NCBI GenBank assembly: GCA_963678215.1
Contig: OY782758.1
Span: forward strand, 1,240,001 to 1,304,000
Direction: 5' to 3'
Length of the DNA: 64,000 nucleotides
From: Thiobius zoothamnicola
GTDB taxonomy: Bacteria > Pseudomonadota > Gammaproteobacteria > Chromatiales > Chromatiaceae
Shown here: piece after piece, positions 27,274-36,538 of the stretch
How positions within the stretch are numbered: the first letter of the stretch is position 1
How the letters are laid out: every line of letters starts with the position of its first letter
Translations under genes and position numbers: made by a program
Notes under the pieces: model-generated
Seen by the model: only the letters and a program-made list of their open reading frames with translations
Told to the model about the DNA's origin: nothing
Database searches by the model: none

Positions 27274-28242
27274 CTACAGATCACGTTCCACAGCGAAATC
27301 CGCAATCACCGATAACCCCATACGATATGGCGTATCAGGCAATTGCTGCAACGCTTGTTGGGCTGACGCAACTTCTTGTCTGGCTTGTTGAACGGTATAG
27401 GCAATCGCATCCGTCGCCTGAATAGCCTGACAGATTTCATCAATCCGCTCCACTTCACCTTGCTCAATCGCTTGGCGCAGTAGTTTTTGGGTCGCTGCAT
27501 CACCGGTCTGGATGGCGCGAATCAACGGCAGAGTCGGCTTGCCTTCCGCCAGATCATCACCAATATTCTTGCCGATATCCTGATCTGATGAGCCATAATC
27601 CAGCGCGTCATCAATCATCTGAAAAGCCATGCCAAGGTGACGGCCATAATCCGCCAACGCTTGTTCCTTAACTTCGCTTTCCTGATGAAGAACGCCACCA
27701 AGCCGCGCCCCAGCTTCAAACAAAGTCGCTGTTTTACGCAGAATCACTTCCCGATATTGCGCTTCACCCACATCAGGATCATTACAGTTCAACAACTGCA
27801 ACACTTCGCCTTCCGCAATCCGGTTGGTTGCGCTGGACAGCACCGCCATAACACGCATGTTATCCACAGCGACCATCATCTCAAAGGCGCGCGAATAGAG
27901 AAAATCGCCCACCAGCACACTGGCGGCATTGCCCCAGACAGCATTCGCCGTATCCCGCTGACGCCGTTGTTCAGAACCATCCACGACATCATCATGCAAC
28001 AGCGTCGCCGTATGGATGAACTCAATAATGGCCGCCAGGTGGATATGCTGATCCCCCTCATAATCCAAAGCCCGGGCCGCCAATAACACAATCATCGGAC
28101 GCAAGCGCTTGCCGCCCGCAGAAACAATGTAACGGCCTATTTGGTTTATTAATGCAACATCCGAAGACAAATGTTGCAGAATCACGCGATCAGTGGCTTG
28201 AAAATCGTCAGCAATCAATGTTCGGACAGCAGCTATATCCAT
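27274..28242 (-). CDS. ispB: octaprenyl diphosphate synthase
   Basis: 322 residues. Trans-isoprenyl diphosphate synthase that builds the ubiquinone side chain. The first Asp-rich motif is LLHDDVVDGSEQRR and the second QMIDDALDYGSS. The residues before the first motif are small (FIHTATL), consistent with a long product. It fits with coq7 in the same window. The usual divergent rplU-rpmA neighbours are not present; a 436-base gap lies upstream. Confidence 0.95.
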   Translation of the reverse strand: MDIAAVRTLIADDFQATDRVILQHLSSDVALINQIGRYIVSAGGKRLRPMIVLLAARALDYEGDQHIHLAAIIEFIHTATLLHDDVVDGSEQRRQRDTANAVWGNAASVLVGDFLYSRAFEMMVAVDNMRVMAVLSSATNRIAEGEVLQLLNCNDPDVGEAQYREVILRKTATLFEAGARLGGVLHQESEVKEQALADYGRHLGMAFQMIDDALDYGSSDQDIGKNIGDDLAEGKPTLPLIRAIQTGDAATQKLLRQAIEQGEVERIDEICQAIQATDAIAYTVQQARQEVASAQQALQQLPDTPYRMGLSVIADFAVERDL

Positions 28243-28678
28243 ACGTCAAGTCAATCAGGCTTTGAATGTGATGAAAGCAACCAGCTATTGATTCCAGTCT
28301 CAATAACTCGTTGAAATAAAGAGGGCGCAAGCGTAGCACGCAGGCGAAGCAACCACCAGCCCGGAACGCTGTGAGCCAAGGCTTGATAAAGCTTGAGTGC
28401 TTGTCGGGGGCACTTTCAAAGCGTCGAATTCGCCCCCTTTCAAACCTCGGTGTCCGGTCGCCGACAAAATCAGTCACCAAGCCGACCCGATAAGCCCTTC
28501 CCCTTGGCTTGGCACTGTCTTTCGCACTTGCCATCTGTTAATAAATCAGCTTATCCTAATGTGCGTTTTTGCGCTGCGCGAATAAAAATAACGTCGGCGC
28601 CGCCGTAAGCAATCTGGTTGCGGCAGTTGTGTGATCATTGGCATAAATGATCATGAGGTAATTCATTCGGAGATAAAG
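28243..28678. other. 436-base intergenic region between ispB and a small gene
   Basis: No gene is supported. A long minus-strand frame (28208-28534) overlaps ispB, has no ribosome-binding site and an amino-acid mix unlike a real protein. An inverted repeat GGGGGC...GCCCCC with a 22-base loop lies near 28406-28439. A perfect palindrome at 28632-28653 is listed separately. Confidence 0.35.
28632..28653. promoter_or_regulatory. perfect 8-bp inverted repeat upstream of small gene
   Basis: TGATCATT and AATGATCA are exact inverted repeats separated by 6 bases, ending 25 bases before the ATG at 28679. It could be an operator or form a leader hairpin in the mRNA just before the GGAG ribosome-binding site. 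Confidence 0.4.
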
Positions 28679-28876
28679 ATGAACCAGTTCTATTATGACG
28701 CTGTCACCAAAATGGAAGAAATGGGATGTGATGAAGAATATATTCAAGGCTGGCAAGCAGGATGCTTGCAAAATCCCCAGCGCGAAGAGCAACGTTTAAC
28801 GGATGCTTATGAGGCAGGCTATGCTGACGGCGAGCAAAAAACGACTGAAAAATTTGCTGACTGGGTAAAAAGCTGA
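28679..28876 (+). CDS. small conserved protein with GWQAG/AGYADG motifs
   Basis: 65 residues from the ATG at 28679, with GGAG 7 bases upstream. The sequence is acidic and has two repeats of aromatic-glycine type, YIQGWQAG and AYEAGYADGEQ. These faintly recall the G-Y-x-x-G pattern of ribosome modulation factor, but the CP motif of RMF is missing and the charge is opposite, so no function is assigned. A strong terminator follows directly, so it is a stand-alone transcription unit. Confidence 0.65.
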   Translation: MNQFYYDAVTKMEEMGCDEEYIQGWQAGCLQNPQREEQRLTDAYEAGYADGEQKTTEKFADWVKS

Positions 28877-28912
28877 CGCGCAGACATTTCGGATTCAATC
28901 AGCGTTTTCCTC

Positions 28913-28937
28913 AAGGTGGGTTTATCCCACCTTTTTT
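28913..28937 (+). terminator. rho-independent terminator
   Basis: AAGGTGGG, loop TTTAT, CCCACCTT and a T-run form a perfect 8-bp stem terminator for the small gene ending at 28876. Its T-run overlaps the stop codon of the convergent smc gene; on the minus strand the T-run is missing. Confidence 0.85.
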
Positions 28938-31900
28938 ATGCCTCCACCATAGCGGCGGCGGCATCAATATCCACCGACACTAAACGCGACACACCTGGCT
29001 CCTGCATCGTCACGCCCACCAGTTGATGCGCAATCTCCATGGTGAGTTTATTGTGGGTGATGAACACAAACTGCACCTGATCAGACATTTCCCGAACCAT
29101 CTCAGAATACCGCCCGACATTGGCGTCATCCAAGGGCGCATCCACTTCATCCAGCATGCAAAACGGCGCTGGATTGAGCTGGAAAATCGCAAACACCAAA
29201 GCCACCGCCGTTAACGCTTTTTCTCCGCCGGATAACAAATGAATGCTGCTGTTACGCTTGCCTGGCGGACGAGCGATGACGGAAACACCAGTATCCAGCA
29301 AATCCTCCCCCAATAACTCCAGATAAGCCTGCCCACCGCCAAACAGTTTGGGGAACAAGACTTTAAATGACTCATCAACCTGATTGAAAGTCACCTTAAA
29401 ACGCTCACGCGTTTCCCGGTCAATTTTGCGTATCGCCTCCAACAAAGTATCCAGGGATTGACTGACATCCGCATGTTGACGATCCAGGTAAAGCATCCGT
29501 TCGGCTTGTGTTTCAAACTCCTCAATCGCCGCCAGATTGATGGCCCCCAAGCGTTGAATCTTCGCCGCCAAGCGCTCTGCCTGCGCGCCCCAATCCGCTT
29601 CCTCTGCGCCTTCTGGCAATTCCGCCAATAATTGATCCGCCGTATAGCCAGTTTCATCCAGACGCTCCTGCATAGCCTGACAACGCGCACGCGATTCCTG
29701 ATGCGATGCTTTGACATCATCCCGTGTTGACCGTCCGGATTGCACCGCCTGTTCAGCTTGATATCGAACTTGCTCTAATTCCCGTAACTGTGTATCCAAA
29801 GCCTCCAATGCCTGCCTGGACTCAGCCAAGGTTTTTTCCACCTCAACCTTGTCATGCAATTTCCGCTTCAAATCCACTTGAGTCTGCTCCATCAGTTTCT
29901 GGTTATCAGACAACTCGGCTTGCACGCTCTCCACTTGTCGCCGCAACTGAATGGGTTGATCATCCAACCGTTGAATGCTGGCGCATAACGACTTTTCCGT
30001 ACTTTGCAGCCCCCGCACCTCCAAATTCAGTTGATGAGTTTGCTGACGGGACTCATTCATCGCCTGCTGAGCGGACTGTAGCGCAGCGCGATATTCATCA
30101 CGCTGTTGATGCAATTGCTCACGTTGCTGATCACCGGATGCGATCTGCGCCAAAGCTGATTCCAAATCCGTTTGGGCGATGCGTATCTGTTGCTGACCAT
30201 CCGTCAACTGCTGATGCATCTCGTCCGCCTCAAGCCGCAGACGCGCCAAACGCTGCTCAGCCTGCTCCGCATGCGCTTGCTTGCTGCTCAGCCGACTCTG
30301 CACATCAGACAACCCATGTGCAATGTCATCATATTGCTTTTGCATCGCGCGGCGCTGTTGCTCCAGCGATTTCTCTTGTTGATGTGACTGCGTGACAGCC
30401 ACCTGCAACGCCTCAACGCGCGGCGCCAGAACCTCTTGTTGCCGCGTTAATTCACGCAACTCCTGCTCACGCGCCAACACCCCGGTTTCAGCCTGCAAAT
30501 GCGGACGTATGCTCAACCAACCAGCACCCATCAAAATCCCTTGTGGCGTGATCACAAACTCACCAATATCCAATTCAGCTTGCCAATTCAACGCCTGCGC
30601 CAGATCATCTGCCAAGCGAATGCCATTTAATGCCGCCAATAACGCCATCGGGCCTTGCACGACACTCGCCAAAGTACCTGGACGCACCGCCACAGGTGAC
30701 GCTTGTTGCGTGACCAAACAAACGCCGGATGCCTGCAAAGCCTCTCCGTCATCAACATAATCCGCCAGATGATCAACCAAGATCGCCTGCAAACGATGTT
30801 CCAGCACCACTTCAACCGCCAATTGCCAAGGAGATTCAACCTCAACCTGCTCCAACAAGCGGGGTGCATCTTGTAAACCCTGCGCATTCAGCCAGTGCTG
30901 CAACGCTTTATCATCTTTCCCCTTGGCCGCCATCTGCAAGGTTTGCAAAGAGACCAGACGACCCTGTAAATGCTGCAACTCTGCATTCACCTCATCCAAC
31001 TCGTCCTGTGTCCGCCGAACGGCCAGTTGAATTTGCTCAATCGACTGATAAGCCTGGTCCAGATCCATTTTTGTCTGCGCACGGTTGGATTCAAGCGCTT
31101 GTTTTCGCTGCCGGAGCTGCGAAATCTCAGACTGTCGATCTATCTCGTTTAATGACGCGGTTTCAGTCTGGTTGGCGCGCAAGCGTTTTTGCAACTGCTG
31201 AATCTGTTGCTCCAGATGATTGATACGGGCGCGTTCCACCTGAGCTTGCTGCACCGGCTGATTGGCCTGCTGCTGGAAAGCCTCCCACTCAACCTGCCAC
31301 GCCTGCATGGCACGCTCTGCGGTTTGCCATTGCGCCTGTCGCTGATCTTCCAGGTCGCGGGCTGATGACAAACGAGGTTGAATGTGCGCAAGTGCCTGAC
31401 GTAAATCCACTAATTTCGCCTGATCCTGCTCATGTAGCTGTTCAGCCTCACGCAAAGCCTGTTGGGAACGCTGCAACTCTGCAAGCTGGCGTTGCTGATT
31501 ATCTTGCGCATGCTGGATCACGCCTTCCAAACGCGTGACATCCGCACTCACGGCATAAAAACGACCTTGCACCTGATTAAAAGATTCATTCGCTGTTGCT
31601 TGTTCAGCTCGTCGATGCTCAATATCCTGCTCAACCGCCTGTTGCTCCTTAAGCGCTGCTTGCAATGCCGCTTCCTGCTGGGCCAGATATTGCTCCTGCC
31701 GAACGGTTTCATTCTGCAGGGCTGACCAACGTAATACCTGCCATTCCGCACGGGTGCGACGCTCCTGCCGGGTTAAATCCTGATATTTCTTTGCCGTGGC
31801 CGCTTGTCGCTCCAGGTGACGCAACTGCTTTTGCACCTCTTCACGAAGATCGTTCAAGCGCTCCAGATTTTCACGGGTGTGACGTATCCGGTTTTCAGTT

Positions 31901-32436
31901 TCACGCCGCCGCTCCTTGTACTTGGAGATGCCTGCCGCCTCCTCCAGATAGGCGCGCAATTCCTCAGGACGCGCCTCAACAATACGCGAGATCATGCCCT
32001 GTTCAATCACTGAATAACTACGTGGCCCCAAACCTGTGCCAAGAAACACATCCATGATATCGCGCCGCCGACAGCGCACATTATTCAGGTAATAATCCGA
32101 ATGGCCATCACGCGTAACCTGCCGCCGAATGGAGATTTGCGTATATTGCGCATACTGTCCGCCCGCCCGTCCTTGGGCGTTATCAAATACCAATTCGATG
32201 CTGGCCAAGCCAACCGGCTTGCGGCTGCTTGAACCATTGAAAATGACATCTGCCATGGACTCGCCCCGCAGCATCTTGGCCGAGCTTTCACCCATCACCC
32301 AACGCACAGCATCAATCACATTCGATTTGCCACACCCATTCGGCCCGACAACCCCGACCAAATTACTGGGAAAATGAATAACTGTTGGATCAACAAATGA
32401 CTTAAAACCAGCCAGCTTGATTTTTTCGAGGCGCAT
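28936..32436 (-). CDS. smc: chromosome segregation protein SMC
   Basis: 1166 residues. The N-terminal ATPase lobe has Walker A GPNGCGKSN (31-39). Two long coiled-coil arms rich in Gln/Glu/Arg (about 170-495 and 650-990) flank a hinge near 500-640. The C-terminal lobe has the signature LLSGGEKALTA and Walker B FCMLDEVDAPLDD. SMC dimers with ScpAB organise and separate chromosomes. Gammaproteobacteria with SMC rather than MukB include Pseudomonas- and Thiotrichales-like lineages, which excludes enterics as the source. zipA and ligA, frequent downstream neighbours, are absent. Confidence 0.97.
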   Translation of the reverse strand: MRLEKIKLAGFKSFVDPTVIHFPSNLVGVVGPNGCGKSNVIDAVRWVMGESSAKMLRGESMADVIFNGSSSRKPVGLASIELVFDNAQGRAGGQYAQYTQISIRRQVTRDGHSDYYLNNVRCRRRDIMDVFLGTGLGPRSYSVIEQGMISRIVEARPEELRAYLEEAAGISKYKERRRETENRIRHTRENLERLNDLREEVQKQLRHLERQAATAKKYQDLTRQERRTRAEWQVLRWSALQNETVRQEQYLAQQEAALQAALKEQQAVEQDIEHRRAEQATANESFNQVQGRFYAVSADVTRLEGVIQHAQDNQQRQLAELQRSQQALREAEQLHEQDQAKLVDLRQALAHIQPRLSSARDLEDQRQAQWQTAERAMQAWQVEWEAFQQQANQPVQQAQVERARINHLEQQIQQLQKRLRANQTETASLNEIDRQSEISQLRQRKQALESNRAQTKMDLDQAYQSIEQIQLAVRRTQDELDEVNAELQHLQGRLVSLQTLQMAAKGKDDKALQHWLNAQGLQDAPRLLEQVEVESPWQLAVEVVLEHRLQAILVDHLADYVDDGEALQASGVCLVTQQASPVAVRPGTLASVVQGPMALLAALNGIRLADDLAQALNWQAELDIGEFVITPQGILMGAGWLSIRPHLQAETGVLAREQELRELTRQQEVLAPRVEALQVAVTQSHQQEKSLEQQRRAMQKQYDDIAHGLSDVQSRLSSKQAHAEQAEQRLARLRLEADEMHQQLTDGQQQIRIAQTDLESALAQIASGDQQREQLHQQRDEYRAALQSAQQAMNESRQQTHQLNLEVRGLQSTEKSLCASIQRLDDQPIQLRRQVESVQAELSDNQKLMEQTQVDLKRKLHDKVEVEKTLAESRQALEALDTQLRELEQVRYQAEQAVQSGRSTRDDVKASHQESRARCQAMQERLDETGYTADQLLAELPEGAEEADWGAQAERLAAKIQRLGAINLAAIEEFETQAERMLYLDRQHADVSQSLDTLLEAIRKIDRETRERFKVTFNQVDESFKVLFPKLFGGGQAYLELLGEDLLDTGVSVIARPPGKRNSSIHLLSGGEKALTAVALVFAIFQLNPAPFCMLDEVDAPLDDANVGRYSEMVREMSDQVQFVFITHNKLTMEIAHQLVGVTMQEPGVSRLVSVDIDAAAAMVEA

Positions 32437-32553
32437 AAATGATCAGGAGAATGAATTTGGAGATAGTTTGAGCAGATGAAATGGGTCGCAATAACAGAAA
32501 CGAATGTTTTGCCGGTATTCTAACCTCAGTATTGCAACGGTATTCGTCGCATT

Positions 32554-33915
32554 TCAGCAAACGGTTAACGTTGATTCGCCCTGTTTACGCACAACCTTGA
32601 CATCTAATTGACCCTGCTTCAATCGGATCATCAGTGTCTCATCCATCGCAACGTCATCAACCGATCGCACCACCCGTCGTTGATCCGCCGATTGCACGAT
32701 ACTGTAACCGCGTTGCAAAGTGGCTAACGGACTTAATGCCTGTAATTCACCAACATTCGCCTGCAATTGCGCCTGCTGAGCGCGCAAGCGGTTCTCCATC
32801 ACGGTTTGCAAGCGCTGCGCTAATTGACTCAGTAGTTCCCGTGTTTGTTTAATCCATTCACTTGGTCGCCGCGCCTGCAAACGCTGGCGAGCGACATGCA
32901 GACGCTGACGGGCTTTATCCATTCGCCAAAGCCAATATTGCATCAAATCATGTTGCTGCTTCTCCAGACGCTGCTGGTGCTGACGGAATAAAATGCCGGG
33001 ATGCGCACGTTCCAATCGTCGATTCAGTTGTTGCAACAACTGTTTTCGTGCTTTCAGGCGTCGTTGGACGCTGGCGCTTAATTTATGGCTTAACCGGGTG
33101 AATTGTTGCGTCAGGTTTTTTTGTTCAGGGCTAACCAGTTCAGCCGCCGCAGAAGGCGTGGGCGCACGACGATCCGCCACAAAATCGGCAATGGTGAAAT
33201 CAATCTCATGTCCGACGGCGGATACGACAGGAATTTCAGCGCCTGCGATCAAACGCGCCAAGGCCTCATCGTTAAAGGCCGCCAGATCTTCCAGAGAACC
33301 CCCTCCCCGGGTCAGAATCAATACCTCAACCTCCGCCCGCTGCAATGCCGTTGTCAATGCGGCGCGTAACTCCGCTGGTGCCTGGTCTCCTTGTACGCCG
33401 CCAGGATAAATCACAATCTGCGCTAACGGGTAACGTCGCGCCAAGACTTGCAACACATCACGTAAAGCGGCAGCACTGAGTGATGTGATGACACCAATCC
33501 TGCCAGGATATTCCGGCAAAGGTTTTTTCTTTGTCTGATCAAACAGACCCTCAGCCTGTAGTTTCTGCTTCAGGGCCTCAAAAGCGTGTTGCAACTGCCC
33601 GGTACCCGCTTCCTCAATGTGCTCAACCACCAACTGACAATCACCGCGCGGCTCATATAAAGCAACCCGCGCACGCACCAGAACCTGCATACCATCACGC
33701 GGCGTCAAACGCAGCCAATGACGTTTATGACGAAATACCGCGCAGCGCATTTGCGCATGCGCATCTTTCACACTGAAATACCAATGCCCTGACCGGGGCA
33801 TGCTCAAATTGGATATCTCGCCTTCAACCCACAGCAAAGGAAAACTACCTTTCAGCACTTGATGCAGTTCGCTGTTCAAACGACTGACGCTATAAATATC
33901 CTGGGTCATTTGCAT
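32554..33915 (-). CDS. xseA: exodeoxyribonuclease VII large subunit
   Basis: About 453 residues from the ATG at 33915 (a GTG at 33918 is equivalent). It has an N-terminal OB-fold (LWVEGEISNLSMPRSGHWYFSVKD), the catalytic core with GRIGVITS, ILTRGGGSLEDLAAFNDE and SAVGHEIDFTIADFVADRRAPTPSAAAE, then a long helical region and a C-terminal RGYSIVQ segment. The enzyme with XseB degrades single-stranded DNA in both directions. xseB is not next to it. No strong ribosome-binding site is seen. Confidence 0.96.
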   Translation of the reverse strand: MQMTQDIYSVSRLNSELHQVLKGSFPLLWVEGEISNLSMPRSGHWYFSVKDAHAQMRCAVFRHKRHWLRLTPRDGMQVLVRARVALYEPRGDCQLVVEHIEEAGTGQLQHAFEALKQKLQAEGLFDQTKKKPLPEYPGRIGVITSLSAAALRDVLQVLARRYPLAQIVIYPGGVQGDQAPAELRAALTTALQRAEVEVLILTRGGGSLEDLAAFNDEALARLIAGAEIPVVSAVGHEIDFTIADFVADRRAPTPSAAAELVSPEQKNLTQQFTRLSHKLSASVQRRLKARKQLLQQLNRRLERAHPGILFRQHQQRLEKQQHDLMQYWLWRMDKARQRLHVARQRLQARRPSEWIKQTRELLSQLAQRLQTVMENRLRAQQAQLQANVGELQALSPLATLQRGYSIVQSADQRRVVRSVDDVAMDETLMIRLKQGQLDVKVVRKQGESTLTVC

Positions 33916-34175
33916 CACTTACGATGAAAAATTACGGGAGACGGCGGATCATACCACTTCAAACAACAAGTGAAATAAGTGGCGCATCAACGCTGCAAGA
34001 CACCTGCGCAAAGCAGACTATGTACAAGAGGGGGAATGGGTTGGGAAGGGAGAGAATATAAGGTTTTTAGGTGTTTTATCGCCAATCCCTGGCGAACCAA
34101 GCCATAGCGTCATCAAAAAGCGGCGCTTTCCTAATGACACTATCTCACTCAAACGGCGTAATACATTTATTTCGC

Positions 34176-34574
34176 CTAAGTCATACCTGGCGTTTGCGCC
34201 TGAGGAGCTACAGACTTGGGTGGTAATGGTGGTGCAGGCGGAGCCGCATACGGAGAACGAGGAAAATATCCTGGAGCCGCCGGCGTATATGGCGCTGGCA
34301 TGTTCGGGGCCATTGGATACGGCATATATGGTGGGGCCATTGGATAGCGTGGTGGATAACCATAACTGCCACCATAACCATAGTAATCATCGTTGTCATC
34401 GAAGAAGTCTTCCATTTCCTCGAACCAATAACGTGGATCCCATGGATCATATGGATTACAGTTATAAGGGTTATACCAACATTCATTGTTATCACTGTCG
34501 AACCAGGACGCAGAGGCATTCGCCCCAACGACCAAGCCAGCCAGCAACAACGTTAAAACCGTAAGTTTTTTCAT
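34176..34574 (-). CDS. small secreted Tyr/Pro/Asp-rich protein, sulfur-globule-protein-like
   Basis: About 132 residues. A Sec signal peptide (KKLTVLTLLLAGLVVGANASA) is followed by WFDSDNNECWYNPYNCNPYDPWDP, an acidic stretch EEMEDFFDDNDDYYGYGG, then a Pro/Tyr/Met-rich tail. The start is one of two adjacent ATGs (34574 or 34577) after GGAG. The composition and the signal peptide resemble sulfur-globule envelope proteins of sulfur-oxidising gammaproteobacteria, but the resemblance is compositional and the assignment is weak. It is flanked by non-coding stretches and is probably monocistronic. Confidence 0.65.
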   Translation of the reverse strand: MKKLTVLTLLLAGLVVGANASASWFDSDNNECWYNPYNCNPYDPWDPRYWFEEMEDFFDDNDDYYGYGGSYGYPPRYPMAPPYMPYPMAPNMPAPYTPAAPGYFPRSPYAAPPAPPLPPKSVAPQAQTPGMT

Positions 34575-34791
34575 CATTGTCTCCACATTAAATTTTTAGG
34601 GAATTTCTTAAATAAGAAGCCGCAACGGACTCCCCGGACTTTTACAACAAGGATTAATGAGCCTAATTCCTAACCAACAACGTATGAAATCAACTCAATT
34701 GTTCGTTAGTATATTAATATTTTGTTAAATTGCAATTAGCTTCTACTGATTCTTTGAGATAAATCATGAAACCATCGTTTAATACTGACTT

Positions 34792-35160
34792 ATGACCGAT
34801 CCAAAGCTTCAATCTCTCGCCGACCTTAGCGACCAACTGGCTGAATTCGCCAAAGTACGCGACTGGGAACAATTTCATTCGCCCAAAAACATCAGCATGG
34901 CGCTGGCCGGAGAAGTTGGCGAACTGCTTGAACATTTCCAATGGCTGACCGAAACGCAAAGCCATGATCTATCGATGGAAAAGAAAGAAGCTGTCGCCTT
35001 GGAAATGGCGGATATCCTGATCTACCTCCTCCGCCTCGGCGAACGCCTGGAAGTGGATGTATTGGATGCCGCTTATCGCAAAATGGCGATCAACGAACAG
35101 CGCTATCCCGTGGAAAAAGTCAAAGGACAGGCAAAGCGCGCAGCGGAATACCACGAATGA
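34792..35160 (+). CDS. MazG-like nucleotide pyrophosphohydrolase
   Basis: 122 residues, all-alpha NTP-PPase fold of the RS21-C6/dCTPase type. The metal-binding EVGELLEHFQW (ExxE) and EMADILIYLLRLGERL (ExxD) helices are present, as is the RDWEQFHSPKN start typical of the group. It likely hydrolyses non-canonical or excess (d)NTPs. It is convergent with the transporter gene 8 bases away and stands alone. Confidence 0.88.
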   Translation: MTDPKLQSLADLSDQLAEFAKVRDWEQFHSPKNISMALAGEVGELLEHFQWLTETQSHDLSMEKKEAVALEMADILIYLLRLGERLEVDVLDAAYRKMAINEQRYPVEKVKGQAKRAAEYHE

Positions 35161-35168
35161 ACAAAGGG

Positions 35169-36458
35169 TCACTCCGCCTGTTCATCAGACAATGCGCGGC
35201 GGACATCCGGCACGATCCGCGCCGTCTTCACACGATTATCCTGTATTTGCAGAATTTCCATCAGATAACCTGACACGATCAATGAAGTGCCTGCCTCAGG
35301 CAGGCTTTGCAGGTGTTCAACAATCAAACCATTCAAGGTTTTGGGTCCATCAATTGGTAAGCTCCATCCCATCGTGCGTGCTAGTTCACGTAAATTGGCC
35401 ATGCCATCCACCAAATAGCTACCATCACTTTGTGGTTGCACATCACTGATACTATCCGCTGGGTCCGTGGCGAACTCGCCCACGATCTCCTCCACCACAT
35501 CCGCCATGGTGACCAAACCCAACACGTCGCCATATTCATCCACCACCAAACCGGAACGTCTTTTATGGTGTTGGAAATTCAACAATTGCTGATGCAATGA
35601 TGTCCCTTTGGGAATGAAATAGGGTTTCCGCATTAACGCCATTAAGTCTTCATGCGTTAACGTGTTGGCATCCAGACAAGCCTGTAACACGCGGCGCGTA
35701 TGGATGGCACCCAGAACATGATCAATGCTGCCACGGTAAATCAACACCCGGGTATAAGGCAGTTGACGTAATTGTTGCAGAATCAAATCCATAGGCTGGT
35801 CAATATCAACGCCGTCCAATGCCGTGCGCGGCACCATGATGTCATCAACCAGTACCTTCTCCAGGTCCAGAATATTCAACAACATGGCTTGGTGTTGTTC
35901 TGAAATCAAGCTGCTGGCTTCATTCACGACGGTGCGCAGTTCTTCACGACTCAACGCTTGTTTATCCCCATGCTGGGTATGGACGCCAAACAGTTTCAAC
36001 ACGGTGTTGGCTAATAAGTTGACCAACCAAACAACGGGAAAAAGCAGCTTTAATAAGGGGATATAAATCCAGGCCGCCGGATAAGCCAATTTCTCCGGGT
36101 GCAGCGCAGCCAGGGTTTTTGGCGCAACTTCAGAAAAAATCAGTATCACCAGAGTGAGCAGGCCGGCTGCAATCGGAATAGCCCCCTCCCCGCCCAGGCG
36201 GATCGCAATCAGGGTCACCAGGGATGACGCCAAGATATTGACGAAGTTATTGCCGAGTAAAATCAGACCGATCAGGCGATCGGGGTTTTTCAGCAAAAGT
36301 TCTGCATAACGCGCGCCTTGATGACCATCTTGGGCCTGATGACGCAAGCGGTAACGGTTTAATGTCATGAGCGCGGTTTCGGAGCCGGAAAAGAAACCGG
36401 ATAACACGAGGAGAACAACCAGAATGCCGAACAATACGGCAAGGGGAATACTATCCAA
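35169..36458 (-). CDS. CNNM/CorC-type transporter with CBS domains (HlyC/CorC family, YfjD-like)
   Basis: 429 residues. An N-terminal DUF21/CNNM membrane domain with about four helices (LVLSGFFSGSETALMTLNRYRLRH at the start) is followed by a paired CBS domain (about 205-330, VDDIMVPRTALDGVD and RSGLVVDEYGDVLGLVTMADVVEEIVGEF) and a C-terminal CorC_HlyC domain. Such proteins are linked to Mg2+ or Co2+ efflux. The start is a TTG at 36458, the only candidate before the first helix, with a weak AAGG upstream. It lies 80 bases downstream of lepA on the same strand. Confidence 0.92.
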   Translation of the reverse strand: MDSIPLAVLFGILVVLLVLSGFFSGSETALMTLNRYRLRHQAQDGHQGARYAELLLKNPDRLIGLILLGNNFVNILASSLVTLIAIRLGGEGAIPIAAGLLTLVILIFSEVAPKTLAALHPEKLAYPAAWIYIPLLKLLFPVVWLVNLLANTVLKLFGVHTQHGDKQALSREELRTVVNEASSLISEQHQAMLLNILDLEKVLVDDIMVPRTALDGVDIDQPMDLILQQLRQLPYTRVLIYRGSIDHVLGAIHTRRVLQACLDANTLTHEDLMALMRKPYFIPKGTSLHQQLLNFQHHKRRSGLVVDEYGDVLGLVTMADVVEEIVGEFATDPADSISDVQPQSDGSYLVDGMANLRELARTMGWSLPIDGPKTLNGLIVEHLQSLPEAGTSLIVSGYLMEILQIQDNRVKTARIVPDVRRALSDEQAE

Positions 36459-36538
36459 ACCGGACTAGCCTTTATGACCAAAGATCAATGCATTGAAGGG
36501 GTTATAAAAACACCTGTCAAGCTTAGGCGCAACATCCA

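Noticed and set aside
28406..28439. GGGGGC/GCCCCC pairing that could be part of a tRNA or terminator
   Set aside because: No tRNA anticodon or T-arm sequence and no T-run at the right distance; loop of 22 bases is too long for a terminator.
28208..28534. 108-codon minus-strand frame between ispB and the small gene
   Set aside because: It overlaps ispB, lacks a start signal and reads like a low-quality Arg/Phe-rich chance frame; no domain seen.
30969..31725. Frames antisense to smc
   Set aside because: They arise from the biased codon use of the coiled-coil coding region; no start signals or domains.
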